DNA of 64,000 nt, from the NCBI GenBank assembly GCA_029817715.1, contig JARUPY010000085.1, positions 4,402,001 to 4,466,000 of the forward strand, written 5' to 3'. The notes below the pieces were generated by a model. It was not told the origin of the DNA and made no database searches. It saw only the letters and a program-made list of their open reading frames with translations. Every line of letters starts with the position of its first letter. Positions within the stretch are counted from its first letter, which is position 1. The position numbers and the translations under genes were made by a program. Positions 28,401 to 41,131 of this stretch are shown here, in pieces. This DNA comes from Melastoma dodecandrum (taxonomy: Eukaryota > Streptophyta > Magnoliopsida > Myrtales > Melastomataceae).

Positions 28401-29269
28401 GACCTGTACAAACAGGCGTCGTCTCGCCGAGCTATTCCGGGGACGACTTGCTCTATAACCTGAGTTATGGCCTCCCTCAAGTCTGGGGGTACACCGCCTA
28501 CTGGGGCCTGCGCTGTAGGTCGAGTCGACCTTATCGGGCTGTACGGAGATCTTTCCCCCACTGTCTGACTCGCTGGATTCCTCGTATAGAAAGAAGGCTC
28601 TTCCCGAAAGTTTCCACCTCGGGATCCCAGCCCATAGGGGTCTCCAGTCGCGTCGATTACAGGTTCTTTTCCAGGGCGATGAGACGGAATAAAATCCTCC
28701 CCTAGATCCGTTTCCTCTTGAAAGTCCTCTGCCTCATTCCAATACGTATTCGTCGGTTGATTACGTGAAGAAGAGGGTCGACTAGGGGGAACCAAATTCC
28801 CAGGTTCGAATAGAGTATTTGTCCTTATGTCGGATCGCTCAAAAGTCACGTTACGTGGCCCTTGAGTAGTCCGACGAGCGTCTGCCATGAACGTAGACTC
28901 CCTAAATGGGGCCTCTCTCATACGAGGTCTTACTCTTTCCTCGTCTCTCGGGCCAGAAAGACGCCCTATTAGAGTTTGGACATCCATTAGGATGCCCTTC
29001 ATATCGGTCAAATCCTGACGCACACTCCCCAATTCCTTGTGGAACTCCAGTCTCGAAATAAATTCGGACGGGGCATGTGAATCAAAAGCGGACTGGTTTG
29101 TAGCTGCTTGGCCTCCTAGGGCTGGCACTTGGGCATGTGAATCAAAAGCGGACTGGTTCGTAGCTGCCTGGCCTCCTAGGGCTGGCGCTTCCAAGTTCAT
29201 TCCCGGAGGAAGCTCCTGGTTTTCCCCATCTAAGGGATTCTGAGTAGTACTTCGAGTATTTCTCGGCAT
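25304..29269 (-). CDS. gag-pro: Gypsy Gag-protease polyprotein
   Basis: An open frame of 1321 residues. A 20-residue tandem duplication lies at about 29-68 (QAATNQSAFDSHA repeated). A retrotransposon Gag domain lies around residues 330-440 (FTRFSGEDEMTPLEH, GDAFTWYASLPPGSI, FMELRKAL-like segment). Zinc-knuckle-like motifs are CKWHGSFTHATKDC and CHWHLNDTHTTDRC. An aspartic protease domain sits near residue 1090, with VLIDNGATVNVLP and the partner motif FNALLGRDWL. The active triad reads DNG where many retroelements have DSG or DTG. The start at 29269 lies 27 bases inside the 5' LTR, next to the primer-binding site. The stop lies beyond the start of pol, giving a 122-base overlap. Confidence 0.93.
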   Translation of the reverse strand: MPRNTRSTTQNPLDGENQELPPGMNLEAPALGGQAATNQSAFDSHAQVPALGGQAATNQSAFDSHAPSEFISRLEFHKELGSVRQDLTDMKGILMDVQTLIGRLSGPRDEERVRPRMREAPFRESTFMADARRTTQGPRNVTFERSDIRTNTLFEPGNLVPPSRPSSSRNQPTNTYWNEAEDFQEETDLGEDFIPSHRPGKEPVIDATGDPYGLGSRGGNFREEPSFYTRNPASQTVGERSPYSPIRSTRPTAQAPVGGVPPDLREAITQVIEQVVPGIARRDDACLYRSPYPTYVDRDFPLPRGYKVPDFTRFSGEDEMTPLEHVARFTHQLGEAAGNDFWKLKLFPNSLTGDAFTWYASLPPGSIASWTQMQSMFVKTFARLDTPMSMFEVMRLKQANGEHPGQFLMKLRKALLRCSPPIPEKDQLLLALNALTIPFRKKLQGERFADLYDLARRAAEYYQLLTEEAQLTRAYQVDTYEVDVAEFVKGESTICDPLAKKNSKAKASQKNAEERKYSFDTDKVDAIFDWLHQRKRIRLKPGHRVPQTEREKNRNYCKWHGSFTHATKDCLSFRNIIQDLIESKELRFPEVDEVAVVDNNPFGDEVAIHTFDIFDAEVNLLEVINDSVVPSQDVQATGETLVANALMKRLAERGVFILPKGREKWLCHWHLNDTHTTDRCHTFKKYLLDSKTEEWYDLTPFEEAAMSLNTPQGSSHAFRSPPSADRRLASRGGRGGPQGHKGNGEAVARGTERPARRLEFIDSSGQRVIKQGYTRTTPVKEIKPVAEHKGEDQPQQAMNRRPRYASQTVDPQELRRGPPIAQFLDEKLLCQKCKLIAHNRILITQLCTACCVSYFLRLVDLSAKGEMLVKAARPEGSGNSNLNKPSNRPADNPVQVGYDPADGRLVEVSRLPFGSKKPRFVKALNPSSQWQKAERKITLPVRAQKRKERRLSHAQKKPRMTPVMPSFGGNHATGKQVAEPERVESTDYSEDPGSSFDYTPLRGDKPCDFDAEQRPLVGCNVLTLPAEFACNNKSEAPEGKTLDSKVTTFPSGFPLHWLRKPSDRMKQHMHSLYISATFDGVLVGRVLIDNGATVNVLPLAKFRLLGYKPSELVRTDVAVSGFNGRKSECLGICSVRLGVGRHEQETAFFVIDIAPSFNALLGRDWLHKAAAIPSTLHRELILWLDSEIEIVKADEYSCCDKGILHAETCKTVKDLTLDQRYKLGDPTVGPLGEPSGKFDFIVSYGTSHPKPDEGPIVPTGWGPDFTDKDIDEVLQKVVTTKDGGETNNSPSDDQGEAPKSQESTATELEPDRLLHEGMYGQ
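29071..29190 (-). repeat. 60-bp tandem duplication in gag
   Basis: Two copies, 29071-29130 and 29131-29190, start with GGGCATGTGAATCAAAAGCG and differ at few positions. The duplication keeps the reading frame and adds 20 residues to the Gag N terminus. Confidence 0.9.
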
Positions 29270-29272
29270 GTT

Positions 29273-29290
29273 CTCCCACTGTGGTCGCCA
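29273..29290 (-). other. Candidate primer-binding site
   Basis: On the minus strand TGGCGACCACAGTGGGAG begins six bases after the 5' LTR. Starting with TGG fits pairing with the CCA end of a tRNA. The tRNA species was not identified. A very similar word (GTGGTCGCCA on the plus strand) also occurs inside both LTRs at 17403-17412 and 29359-29368. Confidence 0.65.
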
Positions 29291-29296
29291 AAAACG

Positions 29297-30305
29297 TGTT
29301 CGCGCACGAAACGGATCACGTTGGAAATATTTGGCAATGGACTCACAGTAGTTATATTGTGGTCGCCAGTAAGAAGATGCACAATTTTATTGAAATCAAA
29401 TGCAAGTCTTACAATCTTAATAAATAAAGGAAACAGGGCTTACAGCCATTAAAAATGGAAAAAGAGCGCAAGTATTGATGACGATGTGGAAATCCGTGAC
29501 GGTGGAGAACTTGTGACGAAGGCCTTGGAAGCTCGCTCCGTCGGTGGTGGTCGCTGGCGGGAGGCTGTGACGAAGGCCCTACGAGCTCACTCCGTCGGTG
29601 GTGTCGCTGGCGGGGGTTGACGGCAAAGGCCCTACGAGCTCACTCTGCTGGCGGAGGGAGGTTGACCTACAAACCGGGTCGAGGTATCTAATTTCCTAAA
29701 GTTGACGAACAAACTTCAGTGTTTTGGCTGTGTGTGGTCGTACCCTGTCTTGAAAAATTCCTCTGCTATTTATAGAGGACTTGTACGTGATTAACGCGTA
29801 ACAGATAGATCGTTTTGCAGATCGTGTTATAGATCGTGATCCCTAATGTCGTGGGAGTGTCTCAACAACCCCCTTGATATATGGGATCACGTTCCTGGAT
29901 ATTTAAGATCAGTTACGATCTTTAACAAACGTGATTGAAAATGAATAAATTTATTTCAACCTCGTCGACTTGGCTGATCTGTACGGACTACGATCGACTT
30001 GGTCGACTTATTCAGGATTCCGTCGACTTGACCCTACTAGTAGACCTAGCTACTGTTGAGTCATCTTGATTGACTTTGATCACCATACTCTTTCGTTGTG
30101 AGTCGACCTAGTCGACCCCGTTCATAAGTCGACCTAGTCGACTTCATCATAAATCGACCTAGTCGACTTCGTCATGGGTCGGTCTAATCGACTTCGTCGT
30201 GAGTCGGCCTAGACGACTATATCTTGGGCCTACTCGGAGTGTGACTTGAGGGAATACTGGGTTTCTGTTCTAAACCCAGGCCCAAAATTAATTGCCATGT
30301 CAACA
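29297..30305 (-). repeat. 5' LTR of the gypsy element
   Basis: 1009 bp, matching the left LTR except at nine positions counted by eye. In element sense it starts TGTTGACATGG. The TATA box is CTATAAATAG on the minus strand at 29766-29775, so transcription should start near 29735. Confidence 0.95.
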
Positions 30306-30310
30306 GCAAT
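30306..30310. repeat. Target-site duplication, right copy (GCAAT)
   Basis: Exact repeat of the five bases at 17336-17340, directly after the right LTR. Confidence 0.95.
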
Positions 30311-31619
30311 CTTGACTTGTAGAGGTAGAACTGGTCAATCATGATCGGGATCCTTGCAGAGGAGCTGCTGACATCCTGGTAGAGAAGGAGATGTCCAGGA
30401 CAAAGCCAGAACTGCCCTGCCAGGTCTTGATCCGGACCACAGTCAGTGTGTTGGTCATGGTTGTGTCGCCAATATCGTGATTCAGACAAGCTTCATGAAC
30501 TCGATCCACTTCAACGAGCCAGATACACGTGTGACTGCTGCTTGTTGGTGCAATTACTGTGCTGCCGGCGTCCAACTGAAACACAAAAGAGTCCTGTAAC
30601 TCGGTCATGAGAAGAACACAGGGCCAATGAGAGCCGGGAGCACCATGACTGTCAACGCCCCCCCTCCCCCAATTAGAGGTGGATTGGCAGGTCGCAAGTA
30701 ATGCCCATGGAGACGACATCAACTCTTCGAAGCTCGAGCTATCACGGTGTTGCTGCTATCCCGTTGTCACTGCCAGGGGACTGGCCTCTACGAATCATAG
30801 ACGAAGACAGTAGCAGAGGTTGTCCGAGGTAGTAATAACAAGTACGATATGACGAAGTCTTTCTTCTAACCACATCACTTGTCATCTTTCCCAATCCTAA
30901 CTAGCCAATAGGACTTTGAACGAACGACGTGAATTCAGTCAAGTGCCCGTAGACAACAACCCAACTCTTTGTCAATTTTCGTCCCTTGATACGAGGAATT
31001 ACACGTTCGCACTTTTTTGTTTGACTATCCTTTTAATTGTTTAGTAGCACTTCCGGGCACAGGACACTCGTATCTGTAAGTACAGACACAGTCCGAACGC
31101 GTTACTTGCAGACGTTAATTAACTTAATTAACCTCACCTTCGTCTCTCGAGAGTGAAAGCCACTCTCGAAAACACGAATGATTTAAATTTACTTTTCTTA
31201 CTTTAAAAAACAAATTTAAATTACAAATTATAATGTAATAATCTTATTATAAGGTACTTTGTCGGTCACGAAGGTATCGACATGCAGTTGCAGGGCTGAT
31301 CTCGTCATTGTCACTCGTATGATTTGTGATGCACAAAATAGGGTTAATCGTTTCTACTCTACGGTTGAGTTATTTACTGTTCTTAAATAAAGTTTTCGAA
31401 ATTTCATAAATAATATTTTGAACTCGTTTTTTGCGAATTGGTTTCTTGGCTTTCCTTTTATCCTTATTGCCTTAAGCAACACCACTTTTAAAAAGATGGT
31501 CAAAAACTTTAAAAACTTTAAAGTGACCCGAACCCTAAAGTATATATTATTTCAGAAATTTCGAAGTTGATTATCTTAAATTGCAAATATTTTTTCGAAG
31601 AAACCTAATTTTGAACTTG
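30311..31619. other. Intergenic with one unassigned 127-codon frame
   Basis: A minus-strand open frame (30339-30722) encodes a 127-residue sequence with stretches such as CIWLVEVDRVHEACLN and GSSGFVLDISFSTR. It looks less random than its surroundings, but I recognise no family and no exon partners. The rest, especially 31180-31620, is AT-rich and lacks coding signs. Confidence 0.35.
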
Positions 31620-32555
31620 TGCAGTCACCTGCTCGTGAAACCAATAGAACCAAGTTACAAAATCCAACACAGGTACCTTCCCTACCTTCTCGTATAATTT
31701 ATATTTTGAGCTGTATATTAGTAGTCTTCAATCTTGGCCTTTGGTAATCAAACTGTGTTCTGCAGGACGGCACTGCTGCTGGCGAGACAGATGATGAATT
31801 TGACTGGAACTCCGAAGATGGACTCGAAATTGAAACTTACCAATTATCTACTTCCCTATGCTTGGCTGGAGGAGAGAAATTATCTGGCTCTGGCTATGGC
31901 TCTGGTTCTACTTCTGGTTCTGGCTAATGGTGTTCTTCAAGGACTGTACTTTCTAGGGGATTGGATTTGGATGGGGAGCTTGAAAAATTGGTGATGTCTT
32001 TTAATCAATGAATTCATGTCCAGATGACACTTTAGAAGAGTTGGCAGATTTTATTTGTGCAGCTCAGCTAGCAAAAGAAGAGGATGCGCTCGGTCTGCTG
32101 CAGGAAGTGAAGGTGGACTTTACTCGGATACAAAGGAAAACTATTTCGAAATTTGCTGTTGCTAGTATACATGGTTGCCCTTAAAGTGATTGTGTGTTCT
32201 TGGCTCTGAACTTCTTCATCCAAGGTCACTCCACAGGCTCAGGATACGGTTGAATAATGTTGTTTTCATTGAGCCTCTCAGAAGTGAACAGGAACATCAT
32301 GTGAAGCTGGTGGGAGCAGACGAACCAGAAGGAAACCCTTGTCGACATAGAGGATGTACAGCAGTTAGACGAAGCCTGCCTGGGCAGCTGATGGATGAGT
32401 TCAGGGCGTTCGACCTCGTCATAGGAGGGAGTAACTGCAATAACCTGACAGGTAATAACAGGTACACTCGGTATGGGCTGGAGGGGAAAGAATCTTCCTT
32501 AGTCTTTAATTATTTCAGGATCTTAGAGTCTGTAATGTCAAGATGTCGATGCTAA
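31620..32555 (+). pseudogene. DRM-type de novo DNA methyltransferase pseudogene
   Basis: Pieces of a DRM2-like gene in order but with most of the middle missing. The N-terminal part (31765-31926) reads DDEFDWNSEDGLEIE. A UBA-domain end (from about 32011) reads DTLEELADFICAAQLAKEED. The C-terminal methyltransferase part (32235-32555) reads SEVNRNIM, SWWEQTNQ, VDIEDVQQL, FDLVIGGSNCNNL and YGLEGKESSLVFNYFRILESV. DRM enzymes methylate cytosines in RNA-directed DNA methylation. Decay is clear: a TGA where Arg is expected between NIM and SWW, frame changes within the C-terminal block, loss of most UBA and catalytic motifs, and the Pro of the catalytic Pro-Cys replaced by Asn (GGSNCNN). No functional enzyme can be made. 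Confidence 0.85.
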
Positions 32556-32748
32556 TCCGCTCCATTGCATTTTAATCCAAATGTTAATCTCAAACCTTCT
32601 AATAAAAAATTCCCCCCGATGATGTTTCACCAACTACTGGGAATAAATTTCTGCCCTTCAATTCTAGGCACAGTTTGAGCCCTTCGAAACATTTTGATGT
32701 TTACATTGTTATTTGAGAGGTGTGATGCGATGGTTGATCGGATTTGGC

Positions 32749-34704
32749 TCATGGCGACTTCAACTTGGGCTTCATCCTCTTCGCGCTTGAGTATAGGAAG
32801 ACTCCAATGAGGGCCAGTGCAGTTCCTGTGTAAAGCAGACCGATTTGTCAGGCGGAGAAAAGAAGATGGGGATGACTCGGGTGTGGATTTGAATGCACAT
32901 ACCAAGGGAGTTAACGAGGGAGATGGGTGTCTGGAAGAAGATTACGGAGGAGACTATAACAACCACGCGCTTTAGGCAGTTCCCAACTGAGTGAGTGACC
33001 GGGGACACCATCTGCAGAATCATGTAAGAGACTTGCTGGTAGCTGTGGAAGCAGAAACCAGCCAGTACTGCTCGTACGCACAGCTCTTTCACATTCAGAC
33101 CTTGACTTGCCTGAACGAATCAGATTCAAAAAGAACAAACCCGTGATTTGTTGGTTGAGTTGATCCGAGCAAATTTTTGGTTCTGAGTAGTTGAACTTAC
33201 TAATGATTGAAGGTAAGAAGGGCTGATCTTGATGCCCTCCAGGTAGACGGCGACCGGTACCACGAGGACAAAGGAGATCATTGTCATCAACGAGAATAGG
33301 TTGATGTTGTCCAATGCTTCCTGCATTTGTATGTGAGCAATAAGGTTGTTATGGCTCTCCGGGGCACCCCGAAAATGTTAGGGGTTGAAGCATTTTACCT
33401 CTTTGTTAACCATGAACTTCTTGCTGAATACATTGCGAGACTGATTCGTCAAATTGGAAGCCATCGCGCTACCGAATCCAACCCTGTTTATTTTTTATCC
33501 CGGTGGATATCGTGTGAAGACATGGCTTTCGAGATGTACTAAAAGCAGAGAGGAAGTCTCTGAGGTTTTCTTACCAGTTAAAGGAAGCCTCGGAGAAAGA
33601 CGCGAGGGCGACACCACCTACAATGGGGACAAGTGAAGAAACAACCCAGAACGTTGGCCTCTGTATGTAGTAGAGTCATGTCAAATGTCAAGGGGAAGCC
33701 GTTCGAGTTCAGAGGTGGTGTAGGTCGGTGTCGTTTACCCACCTCGCCAAGGAACAATGTGGCGAGAACGACAGTGAAGAACGGCTCCATGGCCTTGATC
33801 GTGTGCGTGAAAGACACTGCAACTTTCCCTAGGCTGATGTTTGTTAACATGTTTCCCATCGAATGTGCTATGGCCAGGGGTAAGATTACGTTAAACTGGC
33901 CAAATGCAGAATCAACGTCAAGATGGTTTCAACTCGATGTTTCGGACGAATCAAGGACCATTTGGTCGAAGTTCGCCAACACGGTGTACCTGAGACCGGG
34001 TGATTTTAGGGAAAGGATGAAGCCTGGTAGCCCACATTATGAGGATAAGGACAGTTCCGCACCCGAATTGGAACGCAGTCATTGTTGCTGGGTACGGATA
34101 CACCTTCAGCACCTGGTCATGGTATATAACGTCAAAGTACATAATCAGGAAAATCATCGTAGTCGTGAACCTTTCATTCTGGAATCGCATAAAATGGCAT
34201 CACGGATTCGACCATTAACTACCGATTTGGTATATGGCATGCGACCGATGACTTACAAACGAGCCAATTGTAAGAAAAGGAACGGCACACTCAAGGATCA
34301 GGAAGAACCTGCTTGTTGTAGATGTTGAAATAGATATTCAACAGATACCAGACACCAAACATGGCGCTGAGCTGCAGTGTCCTGATGGCAGCGCTTGGCT
34401 GCACGGCGCCATCCTCACTCCCTGGCACGGAGGCTGCCCTGACCTTAACATCCCTTGAGTTGCCTCCCTCCTCCTCGTCCTGGATCCTCGGAGCTACGAA
34501 CGAACGCAAAACATTCCGCGTCACATGACAAGAAAACAAACTCCTGTACTGACATGTGCCAAGAACCCTGCAAGATATTATGCCAAGCCGTATCTGCCTT
34601 CGCGATGGCAGCGAGTAGGACAGGGGCGGCAGTGAGGAGGGCTCGGAGCAGCGGTTTCTCGGAAATGGGGTCGAGAGATACAGGGCAAGGGATGTGCCCT
34701 GCAT
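32749..34704 (-). CDS. PPT: Plastid phosphoenolpyruvate/phosphate translocator
   Basis: Eight exons in coding order: 34309-34704, 33990-34112, 33743-33895, 33575-33660, 33399-33483, 33201-33320, 32903-33110 and 32749-32825. They total 415 residues and all phases agree. The inner-envelope antiporter imports phosphoenolpyruvate into plastids in exchange for phosphate, feeding the shikimate pathway. Residues 1 to about 95 form a Ser/Arg-rich transit region, followed by acidic EDEEEGG-type linker sequence. Family signatures are [88 protein letters not shown] and [20 protein letters not shown]. The KR before VVVIVSS is part of the substrate site in this transporter family. These words match PPT better than the triose-phosphate or glucose-6-phosphate carriers. 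It is not resolved whether it is PPT1 or PPT2. Confidence 0.93.
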
Positions 34705-35399
34705 GGTTTAGGCTTGTGTTCTTACAGAGGTTGCGGGTGTTAGTCTTGCTTCTTCAATTGGAGAGAATGAGAGAAGAACTCATTGTTGTTGTAACATGTA
34801 AAAGTTAAAAGAGTTCAAAAACTGACATGAATACTCAGGAGCCACCCAAAAAATAAATAAATAAAAGAATGTGGCCGAGATTTAAAAAACTACAAAAAGA
34901 AAAATGAGGGAATGGATGGCTGCCATGACTTTCCCAATTGCAGCCATAATCTCCAGATATTTCATTGCAAGAGAACAATATATATATTATTATCATTTGT
35001 CTTGTCCTTCAATTTTTATTTTTATTCTTGTCTTTTCTGAAGTCGTCATTCGAGAGCCCAAGTCAAAGTGCAATTTTCATTGCCCATACAAAGATTGGAT
35101 GACCACAAACAACAAGGCTTTTTCTCAAATGTAAGAATCTGTAGTTAAATGAAAAAATGTCTTCCTTCCAGAAACTGAAAATAATCTAGTCCAGACTTCT
35201 CCTGAAAATAGTCAGAGCTCGATTTGCCCCCTCCAGCAGCTCATTTCACCGTGCCGCATGCGATCTTCTTCCGTGTCCTGCAATGCTCCGGATTGTCAGA
35301 CGGTGTCTGGCAGATTCATCCCCGGTATCCGTTTGTCGCCGTGTTTTTTCTCTGCCTGGAAAAGTTCAACACAAAGGTTTCAGTCAGGGACGCTAGGCT
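34705..35399. other. Intergenic, PPT promoter side
   Basis: About 700 bases with A-rich stretches (34845-34900) and no recognisable coding sequence. It contains the promoter of PPT and the 3' flank of the NADP-IDH relic. Confidence 0.5.
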
Positions 35400-38937
<3,538 letters not shown>

Positions 38938-39169
38938 GGTTAGGCTGCGGTGGTGGGTCGGGCGGAGGGCTCTGGAGGACGACAGCATCCCAGTGTCGTC
39001 TCCTTTGCGGTTCTGACGAGGTTTTGTCGTCTCGTCCGACGTTTTAAGGGCGTCCGGAGGAACGATCTGGTGCATCTCCCGAATAGTTTGTTCCAAAATG
39101 AGACGTTCGTTAATTTTTTAAGGCGAACTCAATGTTCCAAAGGCCCATCAATTGCCTGGTCAGAGTATC
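38938..39169. other. Intergenic, upstream of the NADP-IDH relic
   Basis: Former promoter and leader of the NADP-IDH copy. Its first reading frame stays open up to 39096 upstream of the preferred start, without similarity to known sequence. Confidence 0.4.
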
Positions 39170-39691
39170 AGACCTGTTTGGTTCTTCTTCTGGGATCAAG
39201 CCTTCAACCATTCGAGTAAAATGCAAGAACTGCTGTTTGCCGCTATCTGGAACAGTTTTGTCCAGTAAGTCAAGACTTTGGTGGGATTCATATCCCTTGA
39301 ACTGCATACTCTCTGGGTTGACAGAAAAGACTTACCGGTCCTTGAATTTGTTATATGCCCGCAGACAAAGGACAATTATGGAGAGACTATCGAATGTGTT
39401 TGCAGCTGCAAATGCCTTCACTAAAGAAATGGAACGGCAGAACGCCACAGAGGTTAGTATTACAATTTCAGTCCGTAGGTGGTAGTTCTCAGACATACCA
39501 CTCTGTTCCTGAATTTTTGACAGAATAGATGTAGCTGATGCGCCTGTCGAGGAAGAAACACCAGCACAGGTCAAGGCAAGGATGGACGAAAGCCCAAAGA
39601 TGAGGAGGGAGAGGTTCTCAATGGTTTGGGATTTCATCAAAGGATTGAATTCAAACATTTGGAAGGAGAAGTAGATGAGGCAAAGGAAAGA
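39170..39691 (+). pseudogene. Possible plus-strand gene fragment of unknown family
   Basis: Three exon-like pieces lie between the NADP-IDH relic and SirB. One near 39170-39270 reads GSSSGIKPSTIRVKCKNCC. One at 39374-39452 reads MERLSNVFAAANAFTKEMERQ and ends at a GAG/GTTAGT donor. One after an acceptor at 39524 reads VADAPVEEETPAQVKARM and MVWDFIKGLNSNIWKEK, then stops. The last two do not join in one frame, so this is either a relic or a wrong splice guess. Composition and splice-like borders look genic, but I recognise no family. Confidence 0.35.
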
Positions 39692-39791
39692 AGCATAGGA
39701 TCACATCTGTATAGCTTTCACTGAATAGAAGCGCATAGATTGATCAAAGGGTCACCAGGAAAATGTGGAACTTAACCTTTAGATTCTTCTC

Positions 39792-41131
39792 TCATTCATC
39801 GGATCGATACACCCTACATCTGCCGGTTCCAGCACAAACTTCACATTCATCCGCGTCCCCGGCGACATGACTTAGGCAGCGCATGATCCTGTCGTTAACA
39901 ACATCCTGCATGTTATTTATATACAAATCAGTGAGCATGAAAACCTCTCGATGAGGGAGACTGATTCAGTCCAAAGAAGAAGAAGAAGAAGACAACTGCC
40001 ATATACTCACATGGATGGCTCAAACTTCAACACAAACAGATCCAAGCATAGAATAAGAAAAGGATGAAATTTCATACCACGAGTAGCTCGTGCAGGCCAA
40101 GTGGAGCAGTTACAATATAAGACACGCCGGGGTGGTGACTGGCAGCTTCAGCTGTTAAGGAGGGAATATCCTACGAAATACCAACCACGATCACAGCCAT
40201 GACTGCCAAGACTTTTATCAGGAAACACTGTAGGACATGAAATTTCCAGCGGATAAGCAGAAACAGGTACCTTGTGCCAATGTCGCCCAGGGAAGAGAAA
40301 GAACGGGCTGACAATCACACGAGTCACACCCATACTGACACATAAATCAAAGGCGTCCTTTATCGACGGCTCTGCCAGCTCCTGAATCACAACAATAACC
40401 AGAATGGACATGAAATCAAGCAAGGATGTAATCTGCAAAACTAATTACTTATGGAAGCCTTGTCAATTATAAGAGTGCTCCCTAGAAACCTCACTTGTTC
40501 GTGGAATGTATTCCAAAGGCACAAAGAACGGCAAGACCATGTAAAAAAAAATTGTGTATCTTAAGAACTGCCTGGGGACATAAAATTGTTACCATATGAG
40601 CTGGCTCGACAATCGCATAACCCGTTTTCTTTTGGAACATAGCCACAAACTCATCTGCAATTTTGAGAATAACTTTTCATCATAACAGCAAAAAGCAACT
40701 ACCTCACAATCATAGAATGAAATGAAAAATCCAGGATCGAACTGTTTGCTTACTCAACATGAGGTTTGATTCTTGGCGTCTAGATCCATGGTCAACAATT
40801 ATGACACCATCTTTTCTACTGAGTCTATGTGAATCTTGCAACGCTCCACCATCGGATGTTTTCTGGCTTGAGCTAATTGACATGGCCTGACTCCTCAATC
40901 TAAAGGAACCTCTGGGAAGCTTTAATAAAGTAGGGATTGGTTGATCCAAATGCACTGTCGTTGTGCTTGCCAAGCAGCTAATTCTTGTTTTTCTAAATAA
41001 AAAATTAACAGAGAAAGCACCGCCATAAGATATTAACTAATTAGAATAGTACTCAGTAGCATCACCCCCAATGAGCTACTTCACCTCGGAACATCAACTG
41101 ATGGAGCAGTCCACAACGACCACCCCCGCAT
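39792..41131 (-). CDS. SIRB: Sirohydrochlorin ferrochelatase, plastid
   Basis: Six exons in coding order: 41085-41131, 40754-40977, 40593-40654, 40271-40381, 40078-40170 and 39792-39905 (216 residues, close to the family's usual 225 or so). The enzyme inserts iron into sirohydrochlorin to give siroheme, the cofactor of nitrite and sulfite reductases, in chloroplasts. Signatures are KDGVIIVDHGSRRQESNLML with the metal-binding His, YAIVEPAHMELAEPSIKDAF, VSPFFLFPGRHWHK, DIPSLTAEA and TAPLGLHELL. The C terminus is DADECEVCAGTGRC, a cysteine-rich end thought to hold an iron-sulfur cluster in plant SirB. Exon 1 (MRGWSLWTAPSVDVP) is inferred: the second exon has no in-frame ATG before the transit region, and this is the nearest upstream ATG with a GT donor in phase. 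Confidence 0.88.

Larger units (their letters stand above)
17341..30305 (-). mobile_element. Complete Ty3/gypsy LTR retrotransposon carrying an antisense PMD gene
   Basis: A 12,965-bp element. Both LTRs are 1009 bp, begin TG and end CA, and are flanked by GCAAT. Transcription of the retroviral-type genes is on the minus strand, so the right LTR is the 5' LTR. Order in element sense: LTR, primer-binding site, gag-protease frame, RT-RNaseH-second RNaseH-integrase frame, a gene in the opposite sense, polypurine tract, LTR. The second RNase H domain, the large size and an antisense gene near the 3' end point to the Tat branch (relatives of Ogre, Retand and Grande); that placement is inference. 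LTRs differ at 9 sites by eye, about 0.9 percent, so the insertion is recent. Gag-pro and pol frames are open. Confidence 0.95.

Noticed and set aside
40710..40973. Start of SirB at position 40973
   Set aside because: The codon there is TTG, not ATG. An upstream exon at 41085-41131 supplies an ATG in the right phase.
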